NCBI GenBank assembly: GCA_020465985.1
Contig: JAANYP010007971.1
Location: forward strand, 1 to 64,000
Source of the DNA: Centrapalus pauciflorus
Lineage: Eukaryota; Streptophyta; Magnoliopsida; Asterales; Asteraceae
Length of the DNA: 64,000 bases
Direction of reading: 5' to 3'
Shown here: one piece after another, positions 37,680-49,070 of the stretch
How positions within the stretch are numbered: the first letter of the stretch is position 1
Layout: each line of letters begins with the position of its first letter
Made by a program: the position numbers and the translations under genes
Notes under the pieces: model-generated
The model's input: only the letters and a program-made list of their open reading frames with translations
The model's database searches: none
Told to the model about the DNA's origin: nothing

Positions 37680-39625
37680 TGTAACATCCCAATTTTCAAT
37701 TATATGTAATTTACAATTTTAAGGACTTAATATTTATGTTAATGAAATATTATGTCAATTTAAGTTACTTATAATCATATTATCAGTTAAATGAGAAAAT
37801 ACAAAGTTGAGGGGTGTGTTATGCAAATGGATCAAAAATAGGAATAAAAGAGAGAAACCCTTCATTTTCACCAACATCTTCTCTCACTACACTCTCTCTC
37901 TAAAATCGGTTCTCTCTCTACTCTCTCTTCCTCTCGGTTCCATCCAAGAACACACAAGAATCAACAAATTTCAAGTGCAAAAGTTGGAAACAAGTTGCAA
38001 TTTAGGAACTATAACTGCTACAACAAACGATTTGAGGTAAGAATCACTCAAAATTTCAATATTTTGATGTTTGGGTTCGGTTTTTATAAGAAACCGAATC
38101 ATAGATTTAAGATGCAAATGTTGTTGCATGTTGGATGTTATTGATGATATGTTTAAATCGAGCATGTATGTTGTTGTATACAAAAATTCAGAATCAGATT
38201 CGAAGTCTAAGTGTGATTTCAGAAATTAAGTGTGTGTTTTAGTGTGTGTGTTCTTCGAGACATGTAGAAAAATGGACATAAATGGGTTGTTTTGGTATAC
38301 AAAATGATGATATAAGTTAAATGATAGCATCTAAGTTCACATTTATAGTATTAGACTCAAAACATGCAAAAATGGTCAAAAACGTAAATCTGGAAAATAT
38401 TGGAAAATTTTCTAAGTATGAACTCGGATGATGATCCATCCGAATTCGGATCACCCAATCCGGACCATTAGTAAATTCCAGCCTGTTTCGGATCCCATAC
38501 CCATTTCGGATCATGCCAATTTCGGACCCCCATTTCGGATCAACCCAATCCGAACCAAGGACCAATTTCGGACTATACCAGTTTCGGACCCCAATTCGGA
38601 TCCAACCAACTTTGGACCATCACCCCAAATTCGGACCAATTACAATTCGGACCATCCGAATTCGGATGTGGTCCGAATTCAGAACCCAATTACATTTAAA
38701 ATTACAGAATACAATTTTTAAGCAATTACTGACATTACATCACTATTACACTTACATTACAGATCATTGTGGTGTTATCAAAACACACATTGATTCAAGA
38801 TCAAGTCACAAAACCAATCACTGTGAGTTGCAGATTATCATTCGAACATTTATTGTTTTTACATTCATGTTTATACATTCAATGGCATGTTCACATTGTT
38901 CATATACTTCATTTGGCACTCATGAAATGATTTGTTGTTATGATGCACACTCGTACTTGACATGTAACACACATGTAGCTTGCGTTCATTTGAAAGTGCA
39001 TCTATTTAAATCATGCTTGCACTGCATGATCATTACTTCATAATCTGATGCGACCTGGACTGGGGCTGACAGCAGGCCACTGTCGGGGACTGAGCATCCC
39101 ACTCGTATCCCATCAGGTTCGGCACATCCCCGATCAGCATATTGAACTGCCAACCCATGCTTGCACTGCATGGTTTTCACACACATTGAGGCTTTCACTG
39201 CCTGTACACACATACATGGGGCTTACACTGCCCATGGTTAAGCATTGTTTGTAAAGAAATATTTGTTGTATGCATAATCTGTTATCTCACTAAGCATTTA
39301 GCTTACTGTTGACTCACATTGTTTCAGGCAAAGGCAAAAGTGTAGCTGGACCTTCATCTTAAGCAATCAAATTCTTATCCCGGTGACCTTAGAAGCTAAT
39401 TGGTACATGGACGATGTAGCTTTGGGGCTGGGAATTTGTTACTTTTAAACAATTATGATGATGTAATAGCTAGACTTAAACACTGTAGACATTTACTTTC
39501 ATTGCTTTAGTGTGGATTTGCTTAATTCTGATTTAAGTACTCAATTTCAATTATTATGATACTCATTGGGTTGTTAGTCGATCCTGGAGATTAGAATTAT
39601 ATCGTTAATTAACAAGGACGTCTCA
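37680..39625 (+). repeat. 5' LTR of G4 (1946 bp)
   Basis: Starts TGTAACATCCC and ends ACGTCTCA. CT-rich tract at 37870-37945; TTCGGA-rich patch at 38405-38690. Compared with the 3' LTR, the first 260 bp and last 150 bp are much more diverged than the middle. Confidence 0.95.
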
Positions 39626-39628
39626 GTT

Positions 39629-39640
39629 TGGTATCAGAGC
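39629..39640 (+). other. PBS of G4
   Basis: TGGTATCAGAGC, three bases after the LTR, complementary to initiator tRNA-Met. The leader from 39641 to 39830 has no coding content. Confidence 0.95.
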
Positions 39641-39830
39641 ATTAGTTTGAGGTTTCAAGTGTCCGCGAGGACTTGGACTCAAACTTAGGTTATGATATCA
39701 GAATGAACTTCTAAGTAATGATCTGAACTAAGATAGGATTGACATGCACACGGGGAAACACAAAGGGTAACTGTAAATACTTAGGACTTACAAATAAATG
39801 TTCTAAATATAAGTTGTTATATTTCAGAAC

Positions 39831-42800
39831 ATGTCAGGAGACGATATTACTCCTCAGCAAATGTTCCAGATGATGCAAGCTCTTATGGAACAGAACAATG
39901 AGCTACAATCCAAACGAATGGCTGAGCAGGCTCAGTCATTTGCTGATCAGTTAAGGGCCAGAGATGAGGCCGAGGCAAAACGAAAGGCCGATAAGCGAAA
40001 GAACAAGGAACAACAACAGGACGATCAAGAGGAAAGACAAGACACTGGGTCTTCTAACCGATCAAGGGGTTGTAGGTTTAAGGACTTCAAAAGTAACGGG
40101 GCTATTACTTTTGATGGAACCGGTGATGCTGTGACTGCATTGGAATGGATCACCACCACAGAAAGAACTTTCAGAATCAGCGACTGCGCTGATAAAGACA
40201 TGGTCCGCTTTGCAACCGCTATGTTTGCAAGGGACGCTGTTATGTGGTGGGACGCAATGACACATGTGTTGACGATGGAGGTAGTGTCACACATGTCATG
40301 GAGCGAGTTTAAGGAAGTGTTTTCTCAACAGTACTGTCCAGCCGACGAGAAGCGACGTCTCGAGGCAAAGTTCCTGAATCTGACTCAAGGAACGAAAACG
40401 GTTACACAATATGCCGTTGAGTTCACTCGATTGAGTCTGTTCGCACCCCATCAAGTAGACACAGAAGAGAGGAAGATAGCCCGGTTTGAGGCCGGACAAG
40501 ATTATGAGATACGCCGAACCATGAGTGGGGTTCGGTGTTTGCTGGATAACTCGAGGCTGCTCGAAATGTGGAGCAGATTGTCTTATTATCTGGATACGTC
40601 ATCGGGTCAGCCGCCGCACCACCGACTCAACCGTCGCCGCCAAAAAGGCAGCGGGAGTCTGGATCCTCCCGATTCTCTTCTCAATCCCATCAACAGTCAT
40701 CATCACCCAAGAAGGGAAGGGCCTTCTCGGCCAGTTCAGAAATGAGGGACTGCAGACGATGCAGAAAGGCGCACTCCGGGGAGTGCAAGACTCAAGACAT
40801 GTACTGCTTCTACTGTGGGCAGAAAGGCCATCACTGGGAGCATTGTCCTCGAAAAGATGATGCGTGCTACAACTGCCACAGACTTGGCCATTTTTCAAGG
40901 GACTGCCCGAAACCCCCACGAGATCAGAATGCTCCACAATCAACAGCAAGATCTTCTGTAGCTTCCACGGCTCGCTGGGATCAATCTCAAAGGGCTCCAA
41001 CAAGGGCGTTCCAAATCACAGCTGAAGAAGCAAAGGATGACCCGGAGGTGGTCACTGGTACGTTTTATGTAAATTCAATTCCTGCACGTGTACTGTTTGA
41101 CTCTGGAGCAAATCGTTCGTTTGTCTCCACTACATTTGCTCGTCAATTTAAAATGCCAACTTCCAAACTGCAATTTGTACTTGACATAGAGACTGCTAGC
41201 AATATGTTAGTAAAAGCAGACAAAGTGTATAGGAATTGTACATTATTGGTAGAAGACGTAGTATTCAATATAGATCTGATCCCTATGGAGTTCGGGGAGT
41301 TCGATATCATAGTAGGCATGGACTGGTTAGTTCATAACGAGGCCCAAATCGTTTGCAAGAAAAGAATGATCAAGATTACCACTCCCGAGGGCCGAGATAT
41401 TTGCATATATGGTGACAGACACAAAGGTGACTTGTGCCTTATATCAATTGCAAAAGCCCGAAAGCATGTTGCTAAGGGTTGTTCAGCTTATTTAGCTTAC
41501 GCTGTCGATGCAAAGGCTGAAGTTCAATCTCCTTCCACCGTTCCCATTGTTTCCGAATTTCCAGATGTCTTTCCAGAAGATATCTCGGGATTGCCACCTG
41601 ATCGTCAAATGGAATTCCGCATTGACCTCATTCCTGGAGCTGCTCCAATAGCAAAGGCTCCGTACCGTTTAGCTCCTGCAGAAATGCAGGAAATGATGAA
41701 GCAGTTACAGGAGCTACTTGACAAAGGCTTTATCCGCCCAAGTTCATCTCCTTGGGGCGCTCCTGTTCTGTTCGTCAAGAAGAAGGATGGCACATTACGT
41801 ATGTGCATCGACTACCGGGAACTCAACAAAGTCACAATCAAGAACAAGTATCCATTGCCCCGGATTGATGATCTCTTCGACCAGTTACAAGGCGCAAGCT
41901 ACTTCTCGAAGATTGATCTTCGTTCGGGTTATCACCAACTCAAAGTACACCCAGATGATATTCCAAAGACGGCTTTCAGAACTCGTTACGGACACTACGA
42001 GTTTCTGGTAATGCCATTCGGTCTCACAAATGCGCCGGCTGCTTTCATGGATCTCATGAATCGAGTCTGCCGGCCAATGCTCGACAAATCGGTCATCGTG
42101 TTCATCGATGACATTCTCATCTATTCAAAGACCGAAGAGGATCATGCAGCACATCTGCGAGAATTATTAGAGTTGCTACGCAAACAGCGACTTTATGCCA
42201 AATTCTCGAAATGTGAATTCTGGTTGAGGAAGGTACGTCTCAACATCCCAAACGATTCCTTGATCCTTACATTCACTTATGAACTATTTGTTAACTTGTA
42301 CCTACTCAATATTCAATTCAGATCCAATTCTTGGGGCACGTGATATCTAGTGCTGGGATTGCTGTTGATCCTGCAAAGATCGAGGCTATCCAGAACTGGG
42401 AATCACCTCGCAACGCCTCAGAGATTCGTAGCTTCCTGGGATTGGCTGGTTACTACCGCCGATTCATCAAAGACTTCTCAAAGATCGCCGTACCTCTTAC
42501 AAAACTTACTCGCAAGAACGCAACCTTCTTTTGGAATGAAGAACAACAAATAGCTTTTGACAAGCTGAAGAATCTGCTAAGTGAAGCACCAGTGTTAGCC
42601 CTGCCTGAAGGGAACGAGGACTTTGTAGTCTACACAGATGCATCAGGCATGGGTTTGGGTGCTGTTCTGATGCAAAGAGGAAATGTCATAGCATATGCGT
42701 ATAGACAGCTCAAGCCGCATGAAAAAGATTATTCTACTCATGATCTAGAGCTGACTGCTGTGACTTTTGCTCTCAAGTTATGGAGACATTATTTGTACGG

Positions 42801-44460
42801 AACCAAGTGTCAGCTCTTCACCGACCACAAGAGTTTGAAGTACATATTCAGTCAGAAGGACTTGAATATGAGGTAAAGAAGGTCAATGGAGCTGATTAAA
42901 GATTACGACTGTGAGATTCTCTATCATCCAGGGAAGGCCAACGTAGTGGCCGATGCCCTAAGCAGGAAAGCGTACTGCAAGGCATACTGCTATGCCTTGA
43001 CTTCCACAATACTGACGTCCACTATTATAGACGATGTAAGGGCTGCTCAGTTGCAGGCCTTAAAGGAGGAAAATGTTAAAGACGAGAATATCAGAGTTCA
43101 ACTTCCATTAATGCAAGATGATGGAACCGGACTGAAGGGTATTTACGGCAGAATTTGGGTTCCTAAGTACGGGAACATGCGAGAAGTAATACTTGCAGAA
43201 GCTCATCAATCCAAGTTCTCAATTCATCCTGGTAGCACGAAAATGTACAACGACCTGAAAGCCGATTTCTGGTGGCCAGGATTGAAAAGAGATGTCGGTC
43301 AATATGTTGAAAGGTGCAGAACTTGTCGTTTAGTCAAAGTAGAACATCAGCAACCCTATGGTAGTATGCAACCTCTTCCTATCCCAGAATGGAAGTGGGA
43401 CCATATTACCATGGATTTCGTAACCAAACTTCCAAAAACGCGTCGTCAACATGATGCCGTTTGGGTCATCGTTGACCGATTAACAAAATCCGCACACTTC
43501 ATTCCAATCCGAGAAACTTACTCACTGGACCGTCTTGCCCAGATCTACGTTAACGAAATCGTCATTAGGCATGGTGTGCCTAAATCTATTGTCTCCGACC
43601 GAGATAGTAGATTCACTTCCAATTTCTGGGCTGCTCTGCAAAACGGTCTTGGTACTCGTATCGCAATGAGTACTGCATATAGACCTCAATCGGACGGGCA
43701 AAGTGAAAGAACAATCCTAACTCTAGAATACATGCTCAGAGCGTGTGTCATGGATTTGGGTGGTAACTGGGACGATCACCTCCCATTGGTTGAATTCTCC
43801 TACAACAATAGTTACCATTCCACAATCAAGATGGCACCATTCGAGTTCCTGTATGGCAGAAAATGTAGGACTCCAACCTGTTGGAGGGAAACAGGAGAAA
43901 CTCCAATAGCTGGTCCTGCCTTGCTACAAGAAACAAACGAAAAGATCCAACTCATTCGTCAGTACATGAAAACGGCACAAGATCGGCAAAAGAACTATCA
44001 CGATCGTCGACACAAAGCAATAGAGTTTCAAAAGGACGATTGGGTATACTTGAAGGTTTCTCCGATGAAAGGTGTCACGAGATTTGTTAAGCTAGGAAAG
44101 CTATCACCTCGGTTCATAGGACCCTTCAAAATACTAGACAGAGTTGGTAATCAGTCCTATCACTTGGACTTGCCGGAAGAGTTATCAGGAGTTCACCCAG
44201 TATTTCACGTTGGATACTTAAGAAAGAGTTTGGTGCCCGAAAGGGAACCATGGACTGACCATTCAGACATTAAGATTGACGAACGGCTAAGATTCGTGGA
44301 CGAGCCGGAGTGCATTCTGGAAACCAAAGTTAAGAAACTTCGAAACAAGGAAATCAGGATGGTGTTGGTCAAGTGGAAGCATCATCGGGGAGCTAATCAT
44401 ACTTGGGAATCAGAAGAAGACATGAAGACTAAGTACCCAAGTTTGTTTAGCGCAGCATGA
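39831..44460 (+). pseudogene. gag-pol: Gag-pol of G4 with an RT intron, one frameshift and one nonsense codon
   Basis: The start is the ATG at 39831. The gag domain runs to about 40550, where the frame shifts. The second frame gives zinc knuckles ([28 protein letters not shown]), protease [13 protein letters not shown], and RT with [14 protein letters not shown] and [10 protein letters not shown]. The 89-nt intron lies at 42233-42321. Exon 2 starts IQFLGHVIS and runs through RNase H; a TAA at 42874-42876 replaces the Gln codon seen in G2. It continues from 42886 with the integrase HHCC region, a core containing [22 protein letters not shown] and DGQSERT, and a C-terminal chromodomain (MVLVKWKHHRGANHTWES) ending at 44460. 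In the family this polyprotein makes the particle, cDNA and integration complex. The intron, not decay, explains the 42233 interruption. Confidence 0.9.
42233..42321 (+). other. Intron in the RT of G4 (89 nt)
   Basis: Donor AAG|GTACGTCT, acceptor ATTCAATTCAG, phase 0, AT-rich. It separates FWLRK from IQFLGHV, two parts of one conserved RT block. Same position as the G2 intron, with unrelated interior sequence. Confidence 0.85.
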
Positions 44461-44497
44461 CTTCGCGGACGAAGTATAGGCGTGGTGGAGCCCATGC

Positions 44498-46453
44498 TGT
44501 AACATCCCAAATTTTCAATTATATGTAATTTACGATTTTAAGACTCAATTATTGTACTTATGGAAAATTAAATCAATTTAAGTTATTTTAATCATTATAT
44601 CAGTTAAATGAGAAAATACGAAGTTGAGGGGTGTGTTATGCAAATGGGTCAAAAATACAAATAAAAGGGATGAAAAACCCTTCATTTCATCAAATCCACT
44701 CTCACTCTACTCTCTCTCTCTAACCGGCTCTATCTCTTTACTCTCTTCCTCTCGGCTCCATCCAAGAACACACAAGAATCAACAAATTTCAAGTGCAAAA
44801 GTTGGAAACAAGTTGCAATTTAGGAACTATAACTGCTACAACAAACGATTTGAGGTAAGAATCACTCAAAATTTCAATATTTTGATGTTTGGGTTCGGTT
44901 TTTATAAGAAACCGAATCATAGATTTAAGATGCAAATGTTGTTGCATGTTGGATGTTATTGATGATATGTTTAAATCGAGTATGTATGTTGTTGTATACA
45001 AAAATTCAGAATCAGATTCGAAGTCTAAGTGTGATTTCAGAAATTAAGTGTGTGTTTTAGTGTGTGTGTTCTTCGAGACATATAGAAAAATGGACACAAA
45101 TGGGTTGTTTTGGTATACAAATATGATGATATAAGTTAAATGATAGCATATAAGTTCACATTTATAGTATTAGACTCAAAAACATGCAAAAATGGTCAAA
45201 AACGTAAATCTGGAAAATATTGGAAAATTTTCTAAGTATGAACTCGGATGATGATCCATCCGAATTCGGATCACCCAATCCGGACCATTAGTAAATTCGG
45301 ACCCCAGCCTGTTTCGGATCCCATACCCATTTCGGATCATGCCAATTTCGGACCCCCATTTCGGATCAACCCAATCCGGACCAAGGACCAATTTCGGACT
45401 ATACCAGTTTCGGACCCCAATTCGGATCCAACCAACTTCGGACCATCACCCCAAATTCGGACCAATTACAATTCGGACCATCCGAATTCGGATGTGGTCC
45501 GAATTCAGAACCCAATTACATTTAAAATTACAGAATACAATTTTTAAGCAATTACTGACATTACATCACTATTACACTTACATTACAGATCATTGTGGTG
45601 TTATCAAAACACACATTGATTCAGGATCAAGTCACAAAACCAATCACTGTGAGTTGCAGATTATCATTCGAACATTTATTGTTTTTACATTCATGTTTAT
45701 ACATTCAATGGCATGTTCACGTTGTTCATATACTTCATTGGCACTCATGAAATGATTTGTTGTTATGATGCACACTCGTACTTGACATGTAACACACATG
45801 TAGCTTGCGTTCATTTGAAAGTGCATCTATTTACATCATGCTTGCACTGCATGATCATTACTTCAAAATCTGATGCGACCTGGACTGGGGCTGACAGCAG
45901 GCCACTGTCGGGGACTGATCATCCCACTCGTATCCCATCAGGTTCGGCACATCCCCGATCAGCATTTGAACTGCCAACCCCATGCTAGCAATGCATGGTT
46001 TACACACACTTTGAGGCTTTCACTGCCTGTACACACATACATGGGGCTTACACTGCCCATGGTTAAGCATTGTTTGTAAAGAAATATTTGTTGTATGCAT
46101 AATCTGTTATCTCACTAAGCATTTAGCTTACTGTTGACTCACATTGTTTCAGGCAAAGGCAAAAGTGTAGCTGGACCTTCATCTTAAGCAATCAAATTCT
46201 TATCTCGGTGACCTTAGAAGCTAATTGGTACATGGACGATGTAGCTTTGGGGCTGAGAATTTGTTACTTTTAAACAATTGTGATATTGTAATAGTTTGAC
46301 TTTATCACTGTAGACATTTACTTTCATTGCTTTAGTGTGGATTTGCTTAATTCTGATTTAAGTACTCAATTTCAATTATTATGATACTCATTGGGTTTTT
46401 TGTCGATCCTGGTGATTGCTACAATTATATCATTAATTCATGAGGACGTCTCA
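44498..46453 (+). repeat. 3' LTR of G4 (1956 bp)
   Basis: Starts TGTAACATCCC directly after GCGTGGTGGAGCCCATGC and ends GACGTCTCA. The target duplication GAGAC follows. Confidence 0.95.
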
Positions 46454-46932
46454 GAGACTATATAGTCAAACCCGGCTTTCTTTGCTGCAAAGCAGACCAT
46501 AAAGACATGAGCCAGAAATCTCCATTGGCCAATTAGCCCGCTCTTCATATAAGAAGCCTTCGTCACATCTAGGTTGTAACCCATTCTCTGAAATGCTGCC
46601 TGCCTAATACTTAGTGGAAAGCCAATAGGCCCAGACTCCTCTTCCTCAGATCCTAGCTGCAACACTTGACGCAGTATATCGGCAGAGAACACCAACGGTT
46701 GCCCTGCGATTCTTGTTCTTAGCACTGTCGGGGTGGCAGAGCAGTCCACCTGAAGATGATCATAAAATTAACGAACATATGGAATTACAATCTGAATATT
46801 ATGAGACAAAGCAAAAGCTATCCTAGATTCTACTAGGAAATCCAACATTTGACGATATCCCTGCGCCTCAGGGATATGATGATCGGGGTGAAGGACCATA
46901 TTGTGCTTCGGCACAAAAACTCGAACAGCCAT
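46454..46932 (-). pseudogene. ORF3 5' part of copia B, interrupted by G4
   Basis: The start is the ATG at 46932, two bases after the TGTGCAG acceptor. It encodes the N-terminal domain as in copia A (PKHNMVL, then TPTVLRTRIAGQPLVFSADI, IRQAAFQRMGY and SGLIGQWRFLAHVFMVCF). A TAA at 46768-46770 stands where copia A has CAA (Gln), a C-to-T change. The frame then meets the G4 insertion at 46453. It is close to copia A in sequence. I see no membrane segment. Function unknown. Confidence 0.8.
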
Positions 46933-46934
46933 AT

Positions 46935-47443
46935 CTGCACAGTAAATAAACTATTAGAATTAATAAAAATCAATAAACTTGCCTAAATTCAAATTTGTTT
47001 AATTTTGAACTTGATTAAGTACAAAATCCAACACAAAAGAATTTCTACAAGTTTAATAAAATTTAAATTAAATAATTCAAATAAAGTAACAGATTCGAAT
47101 AGACATATTCGAATAACCCTTTTCGAGTTTGATGACAGATTCGAATCTAGTGTCCTTCTCGAGTTTAATGACAGACTCGAGAAACTTCTGAAACAGATTC
47201 GAACCGTCGGTCCTACTCAACACCAAATCTCTTGATTTTAACCTTTTTGGACTCAGAAAATTACATTCATTAGTCCTACTAGTTACTAATCACAGATATG
47301 TGCATTTAATTTGACTATTTATCGGTCCAATCTTGGTAATTTTGAAAACCACGATTTATACCCATAAACCTTCAAAAATCGATGATTTTGCCTAAAATGG
47401 TGTATAAAACTACATGAATCTTGTACAACCAAGTTGTTTGTAC
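46935..47443 (-). other. Predicted 5'-UTR intron of ORF3 (copia B, 509 nt)
   Basis: On the minus strand the donor is TTCTAG|GTACAAAC and the acceptor TTTACTGTGCAG, with CTAAT upstream as a possible branch point. It is followed by AT and the ORF3 ATG. The presumed exon (about 47575-47444) has no ATG. Positions match copia A. Confidence 0.6.
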
Positions 47444-47600
47444 CTAGAAGTATCAGTAGAATCGAACACTAAGGCAAGAAACTCGACAAATTGTCGTTTT
47501 TGAGGAAATCGGTAGATTCGAGGAATAGATTCGAAGTCGCCAAATAGATTCGAGGAAGTAGATTCGAAAACAGATAGAAGTAATGACAAGAACTGTTACC

Positions 47601-47608
47601 TATTTATA
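47601..47608 (-). promoter_or_regulatory. Internal TATA box for ORF3 (copia B)
   Basis: TATAAATA followed by GG on the minus strand, 157 nt before the predicted donor, against 159 in copia A and 158 in copia C. Confidence 0.6.
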
Positions 47609-48349
47609 ACACCTACCTTCGAATCTATGGCCAAAGTCGAATCTACTGACAGATTCGAAACATCTCAATTTCGAGTCTGTTCTAAACTCGAATAACACCA
47701 AACACTTAGAAAAATTTCGAAAATTTTGAAATAACTTCAACTTTTTCAACCTTTTCCACGGTATTGTGTAACGAGATAAACTATGCCAAATTCTTTTACC
47801 CTAAGCACAAGATTTTTCACGCAATGTTTATTTTATCCAACTATGAATGCGCCCTCAGTAATTTTTAACCTTTAACCTAAGTAAAAACTAAAATAAAATA
47901 AAATAAAATAAACTAAGGTAAAATAAAATAAAAACTAAGTAAAAATAAGATTTTAAAATTTTGATCTCAAAAAAATTTAACTTAGACTTAAGTTATACTT
48001 ATTAAAATTTACAACCTAAGCCAAACGCTAAACAACATATTTTTGATGAGTATAGTCAAAGAAAGGTTCAATCAGATAGCGGTGTCTGATACTCACTTTC
48101 AGTACTTAAACTTTCACACTTAGGAATTTTTGATTCCTTTGATTGTTTGTCGTGAAATACCATTTAGCCGATTGTTGGTATTTACCCCTTTAAACATTCT
48201 ACATTTCGGAATATCCCTTGGCATTTTTATTTATCATGAAATTATCTTACGTGACCCAGACATAGACATACTTTTATGATCAAGGCATACAGACAAAGAT
48301 TCTAACTTGTTGGTATTTGCAAACTTTCTTTAAAAGACAAACATCGGAC

Positions 48350-48511
48350 ACAGGTCTGTATTTTCATACAACAAAGTGTCTTAGTTTGACTTAAGGTTTA
48401 TTCTTAAAGTTAGCAAGACAGCGGTGAAAGGTCTGTACCGACGTACAACAAAGCGACATATCTTGCCAACCCGAATCTAAACAGAGGCAACAGGTCTGTA
48501 CTTACGTACAA
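48350..48511 (-). repeat. Three palindromic repeats (copia B)
   Basis: Units at about 48350-48371, 48429-48448 and 48490-48511 read ACAGGTCTGTA...TACAACAAAG on the plus strand, the reverse complement of the copia A units. Confidence 0.7.
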
Positions 48512-49070
48512 CAGAGTTACATGTTTCGACTCTCAGTTTTGTATGATTTTTCTATTCTTTCCATTTTAAGATGTATTTGATGTTGCCATACATCCCCAGA
48601 AAGTTTGCGTACCTCATTTAGACTCAAAGTTTGTATGTCTTGTACATAAAAATTAAGACCGATTGGTCGTACATCTAAGTTAGTGACACGTTTGACTTTT
48701 TCTTGAATATTTTATTTGCCTTGAGACTCCCTATATGTATTATGCCTACCAACACATCAAACTAAACTAAAGTATAACACTTAGAATTTAGTTGCATTAT
48801 GTGTGAAAGCCTAAACACTTAGAGTTTGTAACGACTGTGCTAATTTTCGTCACTTTGAACCTATGCTTCTAAGACTTAACTCCTTTTCTGATATTCTCTT
48901 TTTTTGTATTGTTATGATTTTCTCTCTTTTTTTATTTTGTTTTTCATAAGAAATTGCAATAAAAGAAGATAACCTACTAACTTACTAAAAATAGAAACTT
49001 ACTAAAACTAGAAACTATCCTAAATTTGCAGACTTTCTATAAAAGGAAATAAACTACTACTAAGGCCAAA

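Larger units (their letters stand above)
37680..46453 (+). mobile_element. Gypsy G4: complete chromovirus with GAGAC target duplications
   Basis: An 8774-bp plus-strand element. LTRs lie at 37680-39625 and 44498-46453, and the PBS at 39629-39640. Perfect 5-bp duplications GAGAC at 37675-37679 and 46454-46458 show a clean insertion into ORF3 of copia B. It is the same broad chromovirus group as G2 but clearly diverged from it. It carries the same RT intron. It is disabled by a gag frameshift and a nonsense codon in RNase H. Confidence 0.95.
47444..49070 (-). other. Spacer between pol and ORF3 of copia B
   Basis: Non-coding. It holds TTCGAATC motifs (47490-47700), the TATA box (47601-47608), an AAAAT-type run (47890-47945) and three palindromic repeats (48350-48511), in the same order as copia A. 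Confidence 0.7.

Noticed and set aside
38428..39043. 97- and 176-residue frames rich in PIS/RTNF, also at 45248-45755
   Set aside because: They lie inside the LTRs of G4 and follow the CCGAATTCGGA motif array; no start context or domain.
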